64,000 nt of DNA from Lichenostomus cassidix (taxonomy: Eukaryota; Chordata; Aves; Passeriformes; Meliphagidae). Shown piece after piece: positions 11,701-23,952 of this stretch; positions within the stretch are counted from its first letter, which is position 1; each line of letters starts with the position of its first letter. Location: contig VLJF02000840.1 of assembly GCA_008360975.2 (NCBI GenBank), positions 1 through 64,000 of the forward strand, in the 5' to 3' direction. The notes below the pieces were generated by a model. The model was not told the origin of the DNA, made no database searches, and worked only from the letters and a program-made list of their open reading frames with translations. The translations under genes and the position numbers were made by a program.

Positions 11701-12514
11701 AGAGCACAGGAGGGAAGTCCTTAAGTCACCAGGGTTTCAGGACCCCTGTGGTGACAGGTGACCCCAGTGTGTGTCCCTTTGTTTCCTGCAGTGGCCGCAG
11801 GATTTGTTGGGTCCTTGTTGTTCCTGTTTCTTCTTGCGGGTGTCATCAGGGGCTGTCACTGGTGGCACCACACAGGTGAGGGACAATGGGTGACTGGGGC
11901 TCCGGGAGTGGTGGGAAATCCCCCAGAGAAGGGAGGTGACAGGGCTGCACCCACAGTCTCTGATGTGGGAGGGGCTGAGCCTCCTGTGACCTCAGCTCAG
12001 GGCCCTGGGCAGTTTGGGGATGTGTTGGAGGGTCATGCAGGGATGCTGGGGGTTCTTTCAGGGATCCTGGGAGAGTTTGGAGGTTCCTCCTCTCGGCTGA
12101 ACTTGGAGTTTTGGGGCTCAGTGAGCTGGGGACACTAGGATAGTTCAGGGTTTCCGGGCGACATCAGGGATACTCGGTGGTCCTTGGGAGAATTGAGGTT
12201 CTGGTGAGGGTTCAGGATCCGCAAGGATGGCTGGGGGCTCCAGGGACCCCACAGTCACCTTCTGTTTTCCTTTGCAGCCACCAGGAAGCACCAGGACAGG
12301 TGAGTGGGGGGCTCCAGTCACGACACCCCTCTCACCCAAACCCCCAGGACTTCTCATCCCCTCCCACACACTCCCTTATCCCCACAGGGCCCCCCTGGAG
12401 CCCGAAACGCCCCCAGTGGAGAAACCTGAGGCAACCTATGTGGAGCTGCTGGGGCCGAATGAGCAACCGTGGGAACCCAGTGACATCTATGAAATTCTAC
12501 AGCCAAAGTTTTGA
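8723..12514 (+). pseudogene. FCRL-like locus B, four-Ig subtype without D3; nonsense codon in D2
   Basis: Exons: signal 8723-8771, 21-bp second signal exon 9411-9431, D1 9520-9750, D2 9956-10228, D4 10707-10976, D5 11305-11601, transmembrane 11792-11875, tail 12278-12299 and 12388-12514. D2 splices straight to D4 in phase; there is no D3. Codon 134 in D2 is TGA (10054-10056) where twin locus G has CGA (Arg), a C-to-T change at a CpG. D4 also has His in place of the Tyr of its YxC motif. Downstream the frame is open to the stop at 12512-12514. The last two tail exons of other loci are merged here into one, giving ATYVEL and DIYEIL but no VLYTHV-type motif. The ATG is chosen because it gives the same leader as G, E and F. 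This could be a recent pseudogene or a null allele, since only one base blocks the frame. Confidence 0.87.
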
Positions 12515-13032
12515 CACTCTGGGAAGTGGGGGTACTGGGGACACTGGGGTTTTCTCCTCCACGGCTTCTGTGGTTGCCCATCCTGTTTGTGAGGTGGCCA
12601 CGTGTCAGGAGAGGCTTCAGAGAGCACCCAGTGCTCCCCATTCCCCCTCCCAGTAGCACAAGGGGCTCCCCCATCCCCTTTCCAGTACCTGCAGAGGAGC
12701 CCCAATCCCCATCCGAGTGCTCTGAGTAACCTCAGTGACTTCCCCATTTTTGCCCCACAGTGCTCCCAGTACCCCCAGGGGATCCCCATTCCCCCTCCCA
12801 GTACCCCTATGCTCCCACTGACTCTGCATTCCTCCTCCCAGTGCCCCCAGTACACCAGGTGGCTTCCCATCCCCCTTCCCAATTCCAAGGGAGCACAGGA
12901 CCTGTCTCCCTGCTCCTGAGACAAAAATGCAGCTTTTTGGTTAAACTGGCAGAAATGGTGTTTCTTTGTTCAGCTCTCTCGGGTTTTAGCAATGGGATTC
13001 TCCAATTTTGTGTTGCCACTAAAAACCAGGGG

Positions 13033-13656
13033 TGTATGATTAGATCCTGTAGGATTTGAGGCTCTGTTTGCTGGTTTTGAATGGTTGGGACAGAGACGAG
13101 AGATCTCTGAAGTCAGGTCTTAGAGCATGGAGTTTATTGTGAAAGAGTGTGAGTGTAGGGGAGCTGCTAGGGGCTGCCAGGCAGCGCAAAGCATGTCAGA
13201 GAAGCAAGAGAGAGCGAGAGAGAGGGAGAGAGCAGGAAGAGATGAATAACAAGAGAGCGAGCTGCCGTTTGCAATACAATAAATCATCTTCTGTGTTGAA
13301 TATTCTAATTCTCATTAACCAATCTGGAACAAGCTACAAATCCTACAACATTTACATAAAACCTTTAAGAATCATTGCATTACCATACGGCGTTATATTT
13401 TAAACCCTAAAACCTGCTTTTTGCACCCTCTGCCAAGCAGGCAGGGTCTGCTCTGACCCTTGGACCTGTCTGCAAGCAGAGGGTATGGTTTCATCAAGAA
13501 GGGGGATTGCCTTCAGTCGGCCATATCATTGTTTTCAAGTTGTTCACTAGCTGGGGTTGGTAACTCAAAGCTTGTCTTCATTTCAGTCTCCATATCCTCA
13601 GCATCTTTTGCCAGGTAATCATATTTATAAGGCTTTCTATTTCATCGTCCCCAGCA
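13033..13656 (-). mobile_element. Solo LTR, 624 bp, 6-bp target duplication
   Basis: Flanked by CAGGGG at 13027-13032 and 13657-13662. The uninterrupted site is seen after A at about 3440-3450. Same family as the LTR at 4680-5269; poly(A) signal on the - strand. The copy in the duplicate is at 54795-55418. Confidence 0.88.
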
Positions 13657-13828
13657 CAGGGGCTGCTGCCCCTTCCCTCCCAGAGGAGGCACAAAAGGCA
13701 AAGATCCCAAAGGGCTGAGAGAAGAACAATTTCCTGCAAACAGCAATGACAGAGAAAACCAACAGCAACTGCAACAATGTTCAGAATCAAAAGAGTCAGA
13801 AAAGGAACAATTTCCAGGGAAAGCCCCT

Positions 13829-15532
13829 TGTGTTGGTTTGAAAGACAGGTGTCTGCCAAGAGAGGTTGAACCCTCCCTTAAGGCAGAGAATGTGATTTTT
13901 CCCCTCCCTCCGAATTATTTAATTTTGAAAAATCAAGGGCTTTCAGGCGAAGGTATGGGAAAAAAGGAATATCAGTTCTTTACTAGTATCTATAAACAAG
14001 CAATAACAATAATAGCAACCACAACTAGAATCAGAAACCAATAGCAGATGACTTGTGAGCTGCTGAGCCTTTTCCCGTGTGGTGTAATCATGGTTGCAAG
14101 CAGCAGGGGCGCTGTTGAGCTCCTGGCCGGGCAGGGCAGGTGCGATGACTCCCGAGCGGCTGCAGGTGGTGCTGTGGCACAGGGTCAGGTCAGCCTCAGA
14201 CAGCTGGTAATGGCGGGCAGGCTGAGAAGAGAGCAGGAAGGCAAAGCAGCTCGGAGTGGCAAAAAGCAGGGCGGCAGGGGTAGGAGCTGGCTCTCTCCCA
14301 GCTAGCTAGTGAGGTAGCAAGGATTTCTGCAGTCACAGCAGACGCAGTGGTCTCGTGCGGCAGAGGGCGGGGGGCAGGCAGCAGAGGCAGCCGGACTCTC
14401 CTGGCAGCTGCTGCGAGGAAACGCAGCCTGGGGAAACGTGCACTTCCCAGTGGGAAAGAGGTTAAATCAAAGCTCACCCAGCCAGGAGAAGAGAAAAAAC
14501 AGGGCACAGTTGGATTTCCTCTGGTCGCAGCTGAAAAGCAAAGAGCAGCCTCTCCTCCCAGCGTCCAAACCACGAGAGAGCGTTCCAAGGGCTGGCTCTT
14601 CCCTTACCCTGCCCTGGCCAAGCACACCTTTTGTCTTTTACAAAAGACTTGATGGCTCTAAACATTCAACTATTTGTTGAAGTTGTAGGGTCCGGAGGGG
14701 TCCGGCCGCCTTAGTCCCAATGGCTTCCGGGGCTTCGGGAGACCTCGGAGGCCTCACCTGGGCCCAAGCTCTCAGCCCTCCCGGCTGTTCAGCTCTGTCC
14801 CAGAGGCGGCTACGGTCAGCCTCAGTGTTCCCAGGCTCGCTCCTTGGAGCGGCAGGGACCACGCGGCGGAGGCGGGTGCCTACCAGGCAGGAACGCCGTG
14901 GAGTCGCTGGTCACTTCCCGTGATAAAGAGAGTATGACGAGCTGAGAGTCACCAGTGCGCAGTTTATTAAAGGAGAAGCAGCGCGGGGGAGGCACACTGG
15001 GGGCTCTCGGGTGGGGCGGTCCACGCAGCTACCGGGCGCAGAGCCCGGCGGGGCTGGGGTCGCGGCCACACCATGCCGAGAGAACAAAGGGAGGGGGTTT
15101 TTAGGGGGAAATACGGGGTTTCCCGGGGAGGAACAACAGGGGCGGAGCCAACGGGGCTCCGGGACAACATGAGGGACAAGCGGGGGAGCAAATGAAATAT
15201 AACTAGGGAGGGGATTACAAACAACTCATGGGGGAAGCCCGGCAACAGAACATTCTAGTGAGGGCAAGCAGCAGGGGCGGTGATAGGGGCGGGGAAGCGA
15301 ACTTTAAACCAATAAACTTAGGAAAAACTTTCCAGGGGAGGGAGAGAGCGGTTTATGGCCCGGCCTCCTCCGAGTCCCAGGCGATGGCATCCTCGGCAGC
15401 GTCCCCGTGGATTACGCCGACCGCCGGCCTCGGGGACTCGGGATCCGCAGCATCGAGCCGCCGCACCCCCACAATTTGTTGCTTAGTAAGAGTGATGGAG
15501 AAAAATTCTAAGCCCTTCCCCAAACTCCAACA
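13829..15532. mobile_element. LTR element with another LTR nested in it, 5-bp target duplication
   Basis: Starts TGTGTTGGTTTG and ends in ACTCCAACA, flanked by CCCCT at 13824-13828 and 15533-15537. The inner element (14680-15473) interrupts it between two ATTTGTTG repeats. The outer LTR matches songbird LTRs that begin TGTGTTGG. The part around 14100-14210 is related to 25925-26045. Confidence 0.75.
14680..15473 (-). mobile_element. Nested GC-rich LTR at the duplication edge
   Basis: Flanked by the 8-bp direct repeat ATTTGTTG at 14672-14679 and 15474-15481, part of which may belong to the element. TTTATTAAAGG at about 14960 gives AATAAA on the - strand. The second copy (56441-57233) keeps only the left flanking repeat. 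Confidence 0.75.
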
Positions 15533-17600
15533 CCCCTGGAAAGGGACAAACGCCAGCATGTTTCCTCCACCAGGAGGAACCTGGCAGGGCTCTGGACCTT
15601 CATTGCTTTGATGGCCAAAGCAGCCTTCAGGAGGCTCTGCATTCTCTTCTTCCCTGTCTCAAAACCCTCTCTCTCAGTTTAGAGAAAAGTTTGGGAGAGA
15701 ATGCTTGGGAATGAACATTTCCTCTGAAAAAAGGGTTTCAGCAATCCCTTCCCACTCATATGAAATGAATTTTTAGTAGGTGAAAGTGAAAAAAGTCTGT
15801 TTATTTGACAAAAAAGGTGCCCGCGTGGCACAGGAGGAAATAAGTAACTGTTAGATATTGAACTGTCAGAATGTCACCCTCCACACACACCCCACACCCA
15901 CAGCAGCAAAAACAAACCCAAAATGTCAGGGGAAGGGGAAAAACACCTTCACCAGCCACCTGCTAGGAAAAAAAAGGCAGATAATTTTGTCTCAGGGAAG
16001 GGAATAAGAGTCCACACAGCAGCTTGGGGAAGAGAAAAAACAGATGGGAACCTGGTGAACCTCTGACATTGGTCTCCTCCATGCTGCAGACAAGGCTGGT
16101 GAATTTTAGAGTCCTTTCTTTTGGTGGCTCAGCTTCTCCCAAGGTCCAGGGCTGGGCGGAGTTGCTCTGGCAGCTCCCCACAGGTCCTGCTGACCATCTC
16201 CCCAGGGATGATCTGATCTTCAGACCAAAAGCAAGGCAAACAGTTCCAGAAGAAACAACAGGAGCCACTGAAGAATTGCTACTGCAGGCCAGTGAAAATC
16301 TTCTTGCCTAAGCAAACACAACCAAAGCTAGCTGAAAGCAACCATGTAACACCTGTCTGCTCCAAAAAGCTGAGCACAGGGGAGTGAGGGTTTGGACCAA
16401 GCCTGAGCTAGAGTTCCTCTGGCTCCTGCTCCTCCACCAGACCACACCTAAAACTACAGGACCCATTTCTGGGCATAAAGCAGACGATCAGGAGTAGTGA
16501 CTCATTAAAAAATCACCCCCAGACACCCTCCTGTGCTGTGTTCCCCCTCATTATGATGTCATCAATGCACTGTGGGTTTTCTGGAGCCTCCCCATTTTCC
16601 AGGGCAGGCAGGATCAATCTGTGGCAGTTGAATTCCCTCTGTCTCCACAGCAGCTCCTACAATGCCCAACTATGTCCTTTGGGGTCCCTGAAATCCCCTC
16701 TCCTGACAGAATCTGTGCCAAGGATTCCCATGGCCACTCCCAAGGGGCTGATTTGGCCATTCCCACTTGGGGTCACTTCAGCAGGATCTGTGTCCGCGGT
16801 GCTGCCGGGAGCCGTGCGCTCTCACCCTGGGCTTTCTGTGCCAGAGCTCAGCACCGCCATCGAGCTCTGCCTGCCTGCCCTGCCTGTGCCCGCTGCTGGC
16901 CAGAGGATCCTGGCTGCCCCTGCTGACTCAGACTTGGGCAACATCCAGTGCTGAGACTGGACAGGGCCGTGTCGGTTTGTGGGTGGAGCACCCCCTTCTT
17001 TCCTTGTGATGCCGGTTAGTTGTTACCACCCGGGGAATTTCTGAGCTCACATCAGACCCTGCCCACTACAAGTGAGTCCTTGCAGCTTCTGCCTCGCTGG
17101 AGCCACCAGCGCCCTTTGCCAGCTGTGGTCATAACCACAACAAAGGGGAAAAAGTAGCACTGAGTAGGTTGGAAACTTCTGTTACTGTGTTGTTTGTTTT
17201 GTTCCATTCTATATATTTTCTAGTAAAGAACTGTTATTCCATTTTCTACATTTTTCCTGGAAGCCCTGTAGTTTTGAAGTTAAAATAATTTGGAGAGAAG
17301 GCTCTTCTTTTTGTTCCAAGAAGATTCCTGCCCTCCTTGTCAGACATTTGTCTTTTAAACTGAGACACTTTCCTATGGAAAACAGACATCCTTGGAGGCC
17401 TGGCACCAGCGAGTGCAGGGAGGAAGGAGGGGAACGAGGGGCTGCGGGCACCTGAACGGGGATCTCAGGGAGCCCAAAGGGAATGTTGGGCTTTGGCAGA
17501 GCTGCCATGGAGACAGAGGCAGTTCCACAGCTCAATCCCTGGCCTGGGCTCTTCCAGGACCCTTCTGTTGTGGGGCTGCCAAGTGTGGAAGAACAACAGC
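15533..17600 (-). mobile_element. Decayed ERVL-like polymerase remnant and unassigned sequence
   Basis: On the - strand, about 16520-16640 reads as a reverse-transcriptase fragment of ERVL type with a CIDD box where such enzymes have YIDD or similar. A second fragment lies at about 15560-15665. The frame is broken and no complete protein exists. From about 16960 to 17560 no recognisable feature was found. Confidence 0.55.
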
Positions 17601-18498
17601 GTCCAATGGACACTACAACAGGACCCCATTGGAAACACGGCCTCGACCAGGACAAACACAAGGGTTGATGAGCTGAGATAAGGAACTGGGAGAAAACACT
17701 CCAAGGACAAAACAGGCTAAACTGAAGCTGCTGCAAAGTGAAATTTAGTACTAACAGAGTCAGAGGAGGATAATGAGAAGTAAAATAAGCCCTTAAGACA
17801 CTGTTCGTGTCCTCAGCCTTCCCACTGATAGCACAGGGGGAACAGGATATGGGGGTTTGGGTCAGTTCATCACCAGAACCTTCTTCTGCTGCTTAGGGAG
17901 AGGAGTTCTTGCCCTGCATTGCTGTGGGGTTCCTCCCATGGGAGACAGCTCTCCATGAACCTCTCCAGCATGGGTCCAAATCTCTCAAGCAGCAGCACAC
18001 ACACTGCTGCAATGTGAGCTCCTTCCACAGACAGACAGACCTCCCAAAACTGCTGCTGCGTGGCTCCCTCATCCACGGGGTCCAGGCCTCCGAGGCCAGG
18101 CTGTTCCATCTCAGGAGCAAGGCCTCTCTCTGTATGGGGTCTCCCAGTGGATCACAGCCTCCTCCAGGCATCCACCCACTCCAGTGTGGGTCATCTTCCC
18201 ATGGGCTGCAAGTGAATCTCTGCATCCCCATGGACCCCATGGGCTGCAGGGGGACAACCTGCTTCACCATGGTCTCACCACGGCCGGCAGAGGAAATTTG
18301 GCTCTGGCACCAGGAGCACCTCCCCCCACCTTCTCCACTGACCTTGGTGTCTCCATGTTGTTTTCCCTCACATGTTCTCACCTCCTCCTTCTTCTCTGGC
18401 TAGAATGAACTACATATGCATGTTGTTTTGATTTTCTTCTTAAATTTGTTATCACTGAGGTGTAACCAACATCTCTAATTGGCCCAGGCCACATTCCC
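17600..18498. mobile_element. LTR-type sequence abutting the last exon of locus C
   Basis: Same family as 5374-6300 (shared GACCTTGGTGTCTCCATG and CTCTAATTGGCCCA). It joins locus C directly at about 18485-18498, so the 3' UTR of C must come from this repeat. The outer limit is approximate. Confidence 0.65.
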
Positions 18499-21400
18499 TT
18501 AGATTTCACTTGATTCCTGCAGTCGCCCATGAGGTCCTGGCAGCTCTGCATAGGTCACCTGGGGATCCTGGGGTGTGGTGGCACGGGGGGATGCTGCAAG
18601 AGACACTGGCTGTGGGATGGGGGTGGGGGTGACACCCTGGGTGACATGTCCCTGCGTGTGCCACCCTGTACTCACCTCCCATTTGCTTGGTGATCACAAC
18701 GTGGGTGTACAGCACCTCCCCCTCCTCTGGGGTCGCTGGGGGCTCCGAGGGGACCCTGCTGGGATAAGGGGGTGTGTGGGAGGGGATGGGAGGTGTTGGG
18801 GGTTGGGATAAAAGGGGAGTCATGGCTGGAGCCTCCCACTCACCTGTCCTGGTGCTTCCTGGTGGCTGCAAAGGAAGGAGGTGGGGGTGACTGTGGGGTC
18901 CCAGGGCCATGACCCTGCACAGGAATCCTGAATCCCCACCGGACCCTCACTTCCCCCCAGGATCCCTGAGTATCCCTGAGGTGTCCAGGAACCCCTGAAA
19001 CACCCCAGTACTCTGGACCTCTTGAGCCTGCAGAACCCCAAGTCTGATGGGAGGGGACCCCACAAACTCCCCCAGGATCCCTGAAAGAATCCCCAAGATC
19101 CCTGCTGGATCCTCCAGCACTGCCCCAAATCCTTGAGGACCTCAGGCAGAGGTCACAGTGGGCTCAGCACTGCCCAAGTCAAGCACTGTGATTGCTGCCC
19201 CATCACCCCCACATTCTAGAGGGCTGCCCACCTCCCCAGGCCCCCCATTGCCCCCATTGTCACCCACTCATGCTTTTCCACTGGTGCCAGGCCATAGCTA
19301 CACCCAGGAGCACGAGGAACACGAGGGACCCACTGACCCCTGCAGCCACTGCTGGAGACAGAGTGGGACACATCAGCATCACCTGTCCCTCTGGGGGTCC
19401 TGCAACCCTGGTGACCACGTGTGACCCCACCTGTGCCCCAGTGTCCCCGCAGTGTCACCTCCAGGGCCAGCTCTGGGCTGAGTGCCTGGAACACACGGTG
19501 CTCATCCAGCTGGTTGGTGGCCATGCATTGGTAGGTGCCAGAATGTCCCACATCGATGTCCCTAAGCTCCAGGAGGGGACCCTGGGCCACCTCCCGGCCA
19601 TCGTGCAGCCAGGTGAAGGTGACAGGTGCTGAGCCCACCTGCACTGAGCAGCGCAGGGTCACAGGGTCACCTGTGTGCACCTGGAGTGCCGGGGGGCCAG
19701 GGGTGATGGTGGCATTGGCCACAGGCACTGCGGGGATAGAGACGGGGCTGAGGCTGGGGGATGGGCTGGAACATGGTGTGGGGGGATGGGGGAATCTCAG
19801 CATGGTGGCACCTGGACACTGAGGGTCCCCTTCACACATGACTGTGACTGACAGTGGTGGGGATCACACCTGGTGTAAGATGGGGACATGCAATGGGTGG
19901 GATGAGGGTGAGGTGAGGGATACTGTGAATGGGAGTGACCACAAGCCCGAGGTACCCTCTCACCCAGAAGCATGTCTGAGGGTGATGGTGGCCGTCACCC
20001 TGTAGGGGGTGTGGATTAGTGTGGATGGGATGTGATTGATTGGTCGAGGCAGATCATGGGGGGTGTCACCCCAATCCTCAGTGTCCCACTCACTCAGGAG
20101 GGTCACGCTCAATAGGGTGACTGTGACTTGATGTGGGGTGTGGGATGTGACAGGTGGGATGAGGGAGCCATGGGTGGGATGTTGTGGGTGGAGATATCTG
20201 GACCCAGATGGTCTCAGTAACCTGGGACTGTGACACGCAGTGGTGGGGCTGTGACCTGGGGTGTGTTGGGGATGGTGTGAGGGAGATGAGGTGGGATGGG
20301 GAATTCCATGGGTGGGATCACCTGAGCCCGAGGGTCCCACTCACCCAGAACAGTGACATTCAGTGTGGGGCTCTCGGCCATGCTGTCCCCATTGCTGGCC
20401 CGGCACTGGTAGTGGCCGCTGTCATTGTCCCCAACGTGGCGCAGCTCCAGACGGGGGCCAGTGCCCAGCAGTGTCCCCGAGCCCTCCCGGTGCCAGGAGA
20501 AGGACAGAGGACCTGTCCCTGCGGCCACTGTGCAGTTCAGCACCAGGCTGTCACCCAGTGCCACCTGTCCATTGGGTAGTTGTGCAGACAGGGACACCCC
20601 TGATACTGGGATCCCTGTGGGGGCGACAAAGGGAATGGAGGGCCCTGGAGGGATGAGGGAAAGCAGGGAGCAGTGAGTGACTCAGGAAAGGGAGGATCAG
20701 AGAGCGGTAGGGGGATCCCAGTGAGGAAGAAGGATGCCCAGAGACGGGGAGGCTTGGAAGGGGGTGGAAGGGACCCTAGAGAGGGAAGGAATGTTAGGAA
20801 GGGGAGACATGGAGGGGGTTTGAGGGGACCAGAGGGAAGGTTTTGGGGAGCCAGACAGGGATGGTGGGACCTTTGAATAATGGAGGTACCTAGGAGAGGG
20901 AGAGGTGTAAGGGGAGAGTGGTTTGGGGTCGAGGTGAGGGATGCAGGGACCAGAGACACTCATGGGAGGATGGAGGGAGGTACCTGGGGAAGGCAAGGAG
21001 GCAGGTAGAGAGAGAGTCAGGCAGGGTTGGGGTACCCGGGGAGGCTGTGGGGGTTGCCGCGCCCATCCCCGCACTCACTGCGCACCGTGACGCAGAGCCG
21101 GGCGCTGCTCTTCCGCACGGCCCCCCCCTCGGAGCGCACCTCACAGCTGTAACTGCCCGAGTGGGAGACCCCCACGGCGGGCAGCAGGAGCTGCGGAGAC
21201 CCCTGCAGGCCCCCCAGCAACTGCCCGTCCCGGTAGAAGAGGTGCAGGAGGGGGGCTCGGGGCCGCAGGGGGCTGGGGGTGCTGAGGCAGCTGAGATTCA
21301 GGGGGGACCCCTCGGTGGGCTCAGGGGGACCCTCCAGCTCCAGCACCGGCACTGAGAAGAGCTCTGAGAAGGAGATGGGAGGTGGGGATGTGACTCTGAG

Positions 21401-23008
21401 TCTGCTAGCTGCGAGGATGTCTCGTTATTGGAGATCCAGCTGTGGGGTGCTCACCGTGCACTGTCACTGTCACTGGCTCTGACACTGACAAACCGCTGCT
21501 CACCAAGCCACTGCAGTGGTAGATGCCACTGTGGTGCAGCTTCAGGGGGGACAGGGACAGCTGAATCCTCCTGGGAGAGCCCCCCAGCTCCTTCTTCTCA
21601 TGGTAAAATTGCACCCAGCTGACTGATGTGTCCTTCCATCCCCGGCAGCGCAGTGTCACCGTGTCCCCTTCCAGCAGTGCCCCTGCCGGCACCTGCAGCA
21701 CCAGCTGCTCTGTGGGACAGGGGGAAGCCCATTGCACTGAGGGGCTTGAGAAGGGTCCAAGGTGGGAGTCCAAGGCACCAGGGACCACTGGGGGAGTCTC
21801 CATTGTGTGGAAGGATCCCAGGGAGACCAGGGATGACCCCATTGCACCAGCATCCCCATGGTGTTCCCATCACACTGGGATGCACAGGGGAGCACTGGGA
21901 TGTCCCCGTGTAAAGGGGACAGACTCTTGCCACAGGAGCAGTGTGAGGCCACCCACCGAGCAGAGCCCATTCCGAGCCATCAGTGGGCCATCCATCCCCA
22001 TCTCCTGCTCACCATTTAAGACCCTCACGGTGGGGCTGCGCCTGGTGCCGTGTGTTTGACAACTGTAGGTGCCACTCTCAGTGACAATGAGGTGGTCAGC
22101 TGCATTCTGCCGCCAGCGCTGCTCATCCTTGTACCAGGTGGTGGCACCGGCAGTCCCCAAGCCCCGGCAGGTCAGTGTCACTCGGTCCCACAGCACCGCT
22201 GGTGTCCAGGGGGGATCCACGAGGAGCTGGGGGGTCTGGGCACCTGCAGGTGACAGGGGACACCAGCCTGCCAGGGCCACTGCGGGGCTGGAGACAGCAG
22301 GGCAGGGACATGGCATCCCCCAAGGACTCACCGGCGAGGCTGAGGATCTGGGCTGGAAGGGAGAAGGAAGAGGGTCTAGGTGGGGGTGGCACCATGAGGT
22401 CAGAAGCACCATGGGGACAGCGTGTGGGGTTGTCCCCAGCAGTCCCCATGGGGACTCTGGTGTGGCCCAGAGGTCTTGTGGACAGGGACACATTTGGCCA
22501 CCCTGGGCTGAGGCAGGACATGGGGACACTGTGGACACCCTGACCATGGTGACACCACCATCCTGGCGATGGTCCCACAGTCCCACAGCACATTGCTGCA
22601 CCTCCACATCCCCATGGCTCTGTGCCTATGATCCCATTGCGATGGCATCTGTCCCCATGGGCTATCCTCATGTTGCTTATCCCCTTGTCCCTGTGCCTGC
22701 ATCTTTATCCCCTGTACCCACAGCTGCCCCAGCCCCGTGATGCCTCTCCTTACAACTCATTCCCCCCATTCCTGTACCCTGCTCTTGTCCCCACAGCCAC
22801 CCCATGGCCCCAGTCACACCAGGGTCCACTCCCATGGACTTGCTCTGCTGGCAATGGGGATCTCATGGGACCCCACAGCCCCCCTGTGCCCCCTCCCCAC
22901 TGCTCTCTGCCTCACCAGGGCCATCTCTGGGGCATCAGGCCTGTGCCCAGGGTACTCACCCCACAGGAGCAGTGCCACCTTCCCGGCCATCCCGGTGTCC
23001 TCAGCCAC
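18499..23008 (-). CDS. FCRL-like locus C, five Ig domains, shortened inhibitory-type tail
   Basis: Intact open frame of 561 codons on the - strand. Exons, 5' to 3': 23008-22960, 22352-22332, D1 22243-22013, D2 21709-21455, D3 21363-21079, D4 20614-20345, D5 19727-19431, transmembrane 19348-19268, tail 18865-18844, 18755-18676, 18593-18499. Residues: signal about 1-20, D1 24-100, D2 101-185, D3 186-280, D4 281-370, D5 371-469, membrane segment about 470-492. Each domain has its Cys pair (for example LTCRG and YSCQ in D1). ITIMs are VLYTHV (Tyr520) and VTYAEL (Tyr545). The third tyrosine codon is TAA, and the sequence becomes LTR DNA a few codons later. Likely role, by family: cell-surface inhibitory Ig receptor recruiting SH2 phosphatases; the ligand is unknown. 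The membrane segment has no acidic residue. It lies divergent from D and is closest to A in sequence. An FCRL3/4/5-like label is as far as similarity by eye allows. Confidence 0.87.
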
Positions 23009-23939
23009 CCTGGCTGGCTGTCACACGACTGCACCGACTGTCCCCTGGGTGGTGGCTCTTCGGATTAAGGGGAAGGAAGCAAGGTCAGGTCTCGTCTCCA
23101 CATGTGGGTGGCCCTTGGTCAGGGGAGGGTGGGGACAGGCTGGGGGCAGGGTGGGGACATGACGGGGACATGATGGGGACATGGTGTTCCCAGGCATGGG
23201 GGGCTCAGGGGATGTGGGGAGCTCAGTGTCCCAGGGCAATGGAGCTCTAGGGAATGGAGGTCCTGAGGAGGAGGACTCACAGGGAATGACTGTCTTGGTA
23301 TTGGGGGTCCACATGCAGGGGGGTTCAAGGATGGGGGTCCCAGGGCAACATGGTAACCATGGATTGGAGTCATGGCATGTGGGTCCCGGGGACAGGGGTG
23401 TGGAGGAAATGGGGGGACCCCTAGGGAATAGGGGATTCTTGGGGAATGGGGGCCCGTTGGATCAAGGGAATGAGGGTCCTGGGCACTAGGAATCCTGTTA
23501 TGGTGGTGCCAGGGAGGTGGGACCTAAGGAATGGGGGTCCTATTTTTGGTTTCCATGGGGAATGGGGGTCTGAGGGATGGGCAGTGTCTGGGTGGGCATG
23601 TGGGTTGAGCTCCTTCATTGGGTGACTCAGATTTTGGGGTGACCCAGGGCACAGCAAAGCCCCCAGCTTGGGGGACACCACATGAGGACACTGAAGGTAT
23701 CCAATGTACTCCTGGAATGTGCCATTCACCCGCAAGGATTTTTCCTTTCTCTGTTTCTTTTTTTTCTTATTTTCCACATTTTCACGCTACCACCCCGATC
23801 TTGCCCTGCCTCAGTCCCTGCCTCAGCAATCCCAGGGAGAAACTGAGCAGGGAAAGGCTGGGGTAAAAAGGAGTGCAGAGGTTTCAGGGAGGGGTGGGGG
23901 GGCTGGGGGGGCTGTTGGTGATGGAGCTGTCTGGCTGAA

Positions 23940-23952
23940 CACTTTCCCTTTC
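23940..23952 (-). promoter_or_regulatory. IRF/ETS-like element upstream of C
   Basis: Reads GAAAGGGAAAGTG on the - strand, 0.93 kb before the C start codon. AGAAGGAAGAGG on the + strand nearby is an ETS-type box. Confidence 0.5.

Larger units (their letters stand above)
2290..15473. repeat. Segmental duplication copy 1 (3' end of A, intergenic LTRs, all of B)
   Basis: Nearly identical to 44050-57233, with an offset of 41.76-41.79 kb. It includes the end of A, five LTR-type insertions and B. The right limit is the end of a nested LTR at 15473; beyond it copy 1 continues with ATTTGTTGC and copy 2 with CCAATTGATC. The left limit lies in or just after D5: similarity between A and F drops upstream of about 2230-2290. 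Confidence 0.9.

Noticed and set aside
16024..16311. 95-codon frame on the + strand between LTR remnants
   Set aside because: No homology recognised, no splice context, and retroelement debris on both sides.
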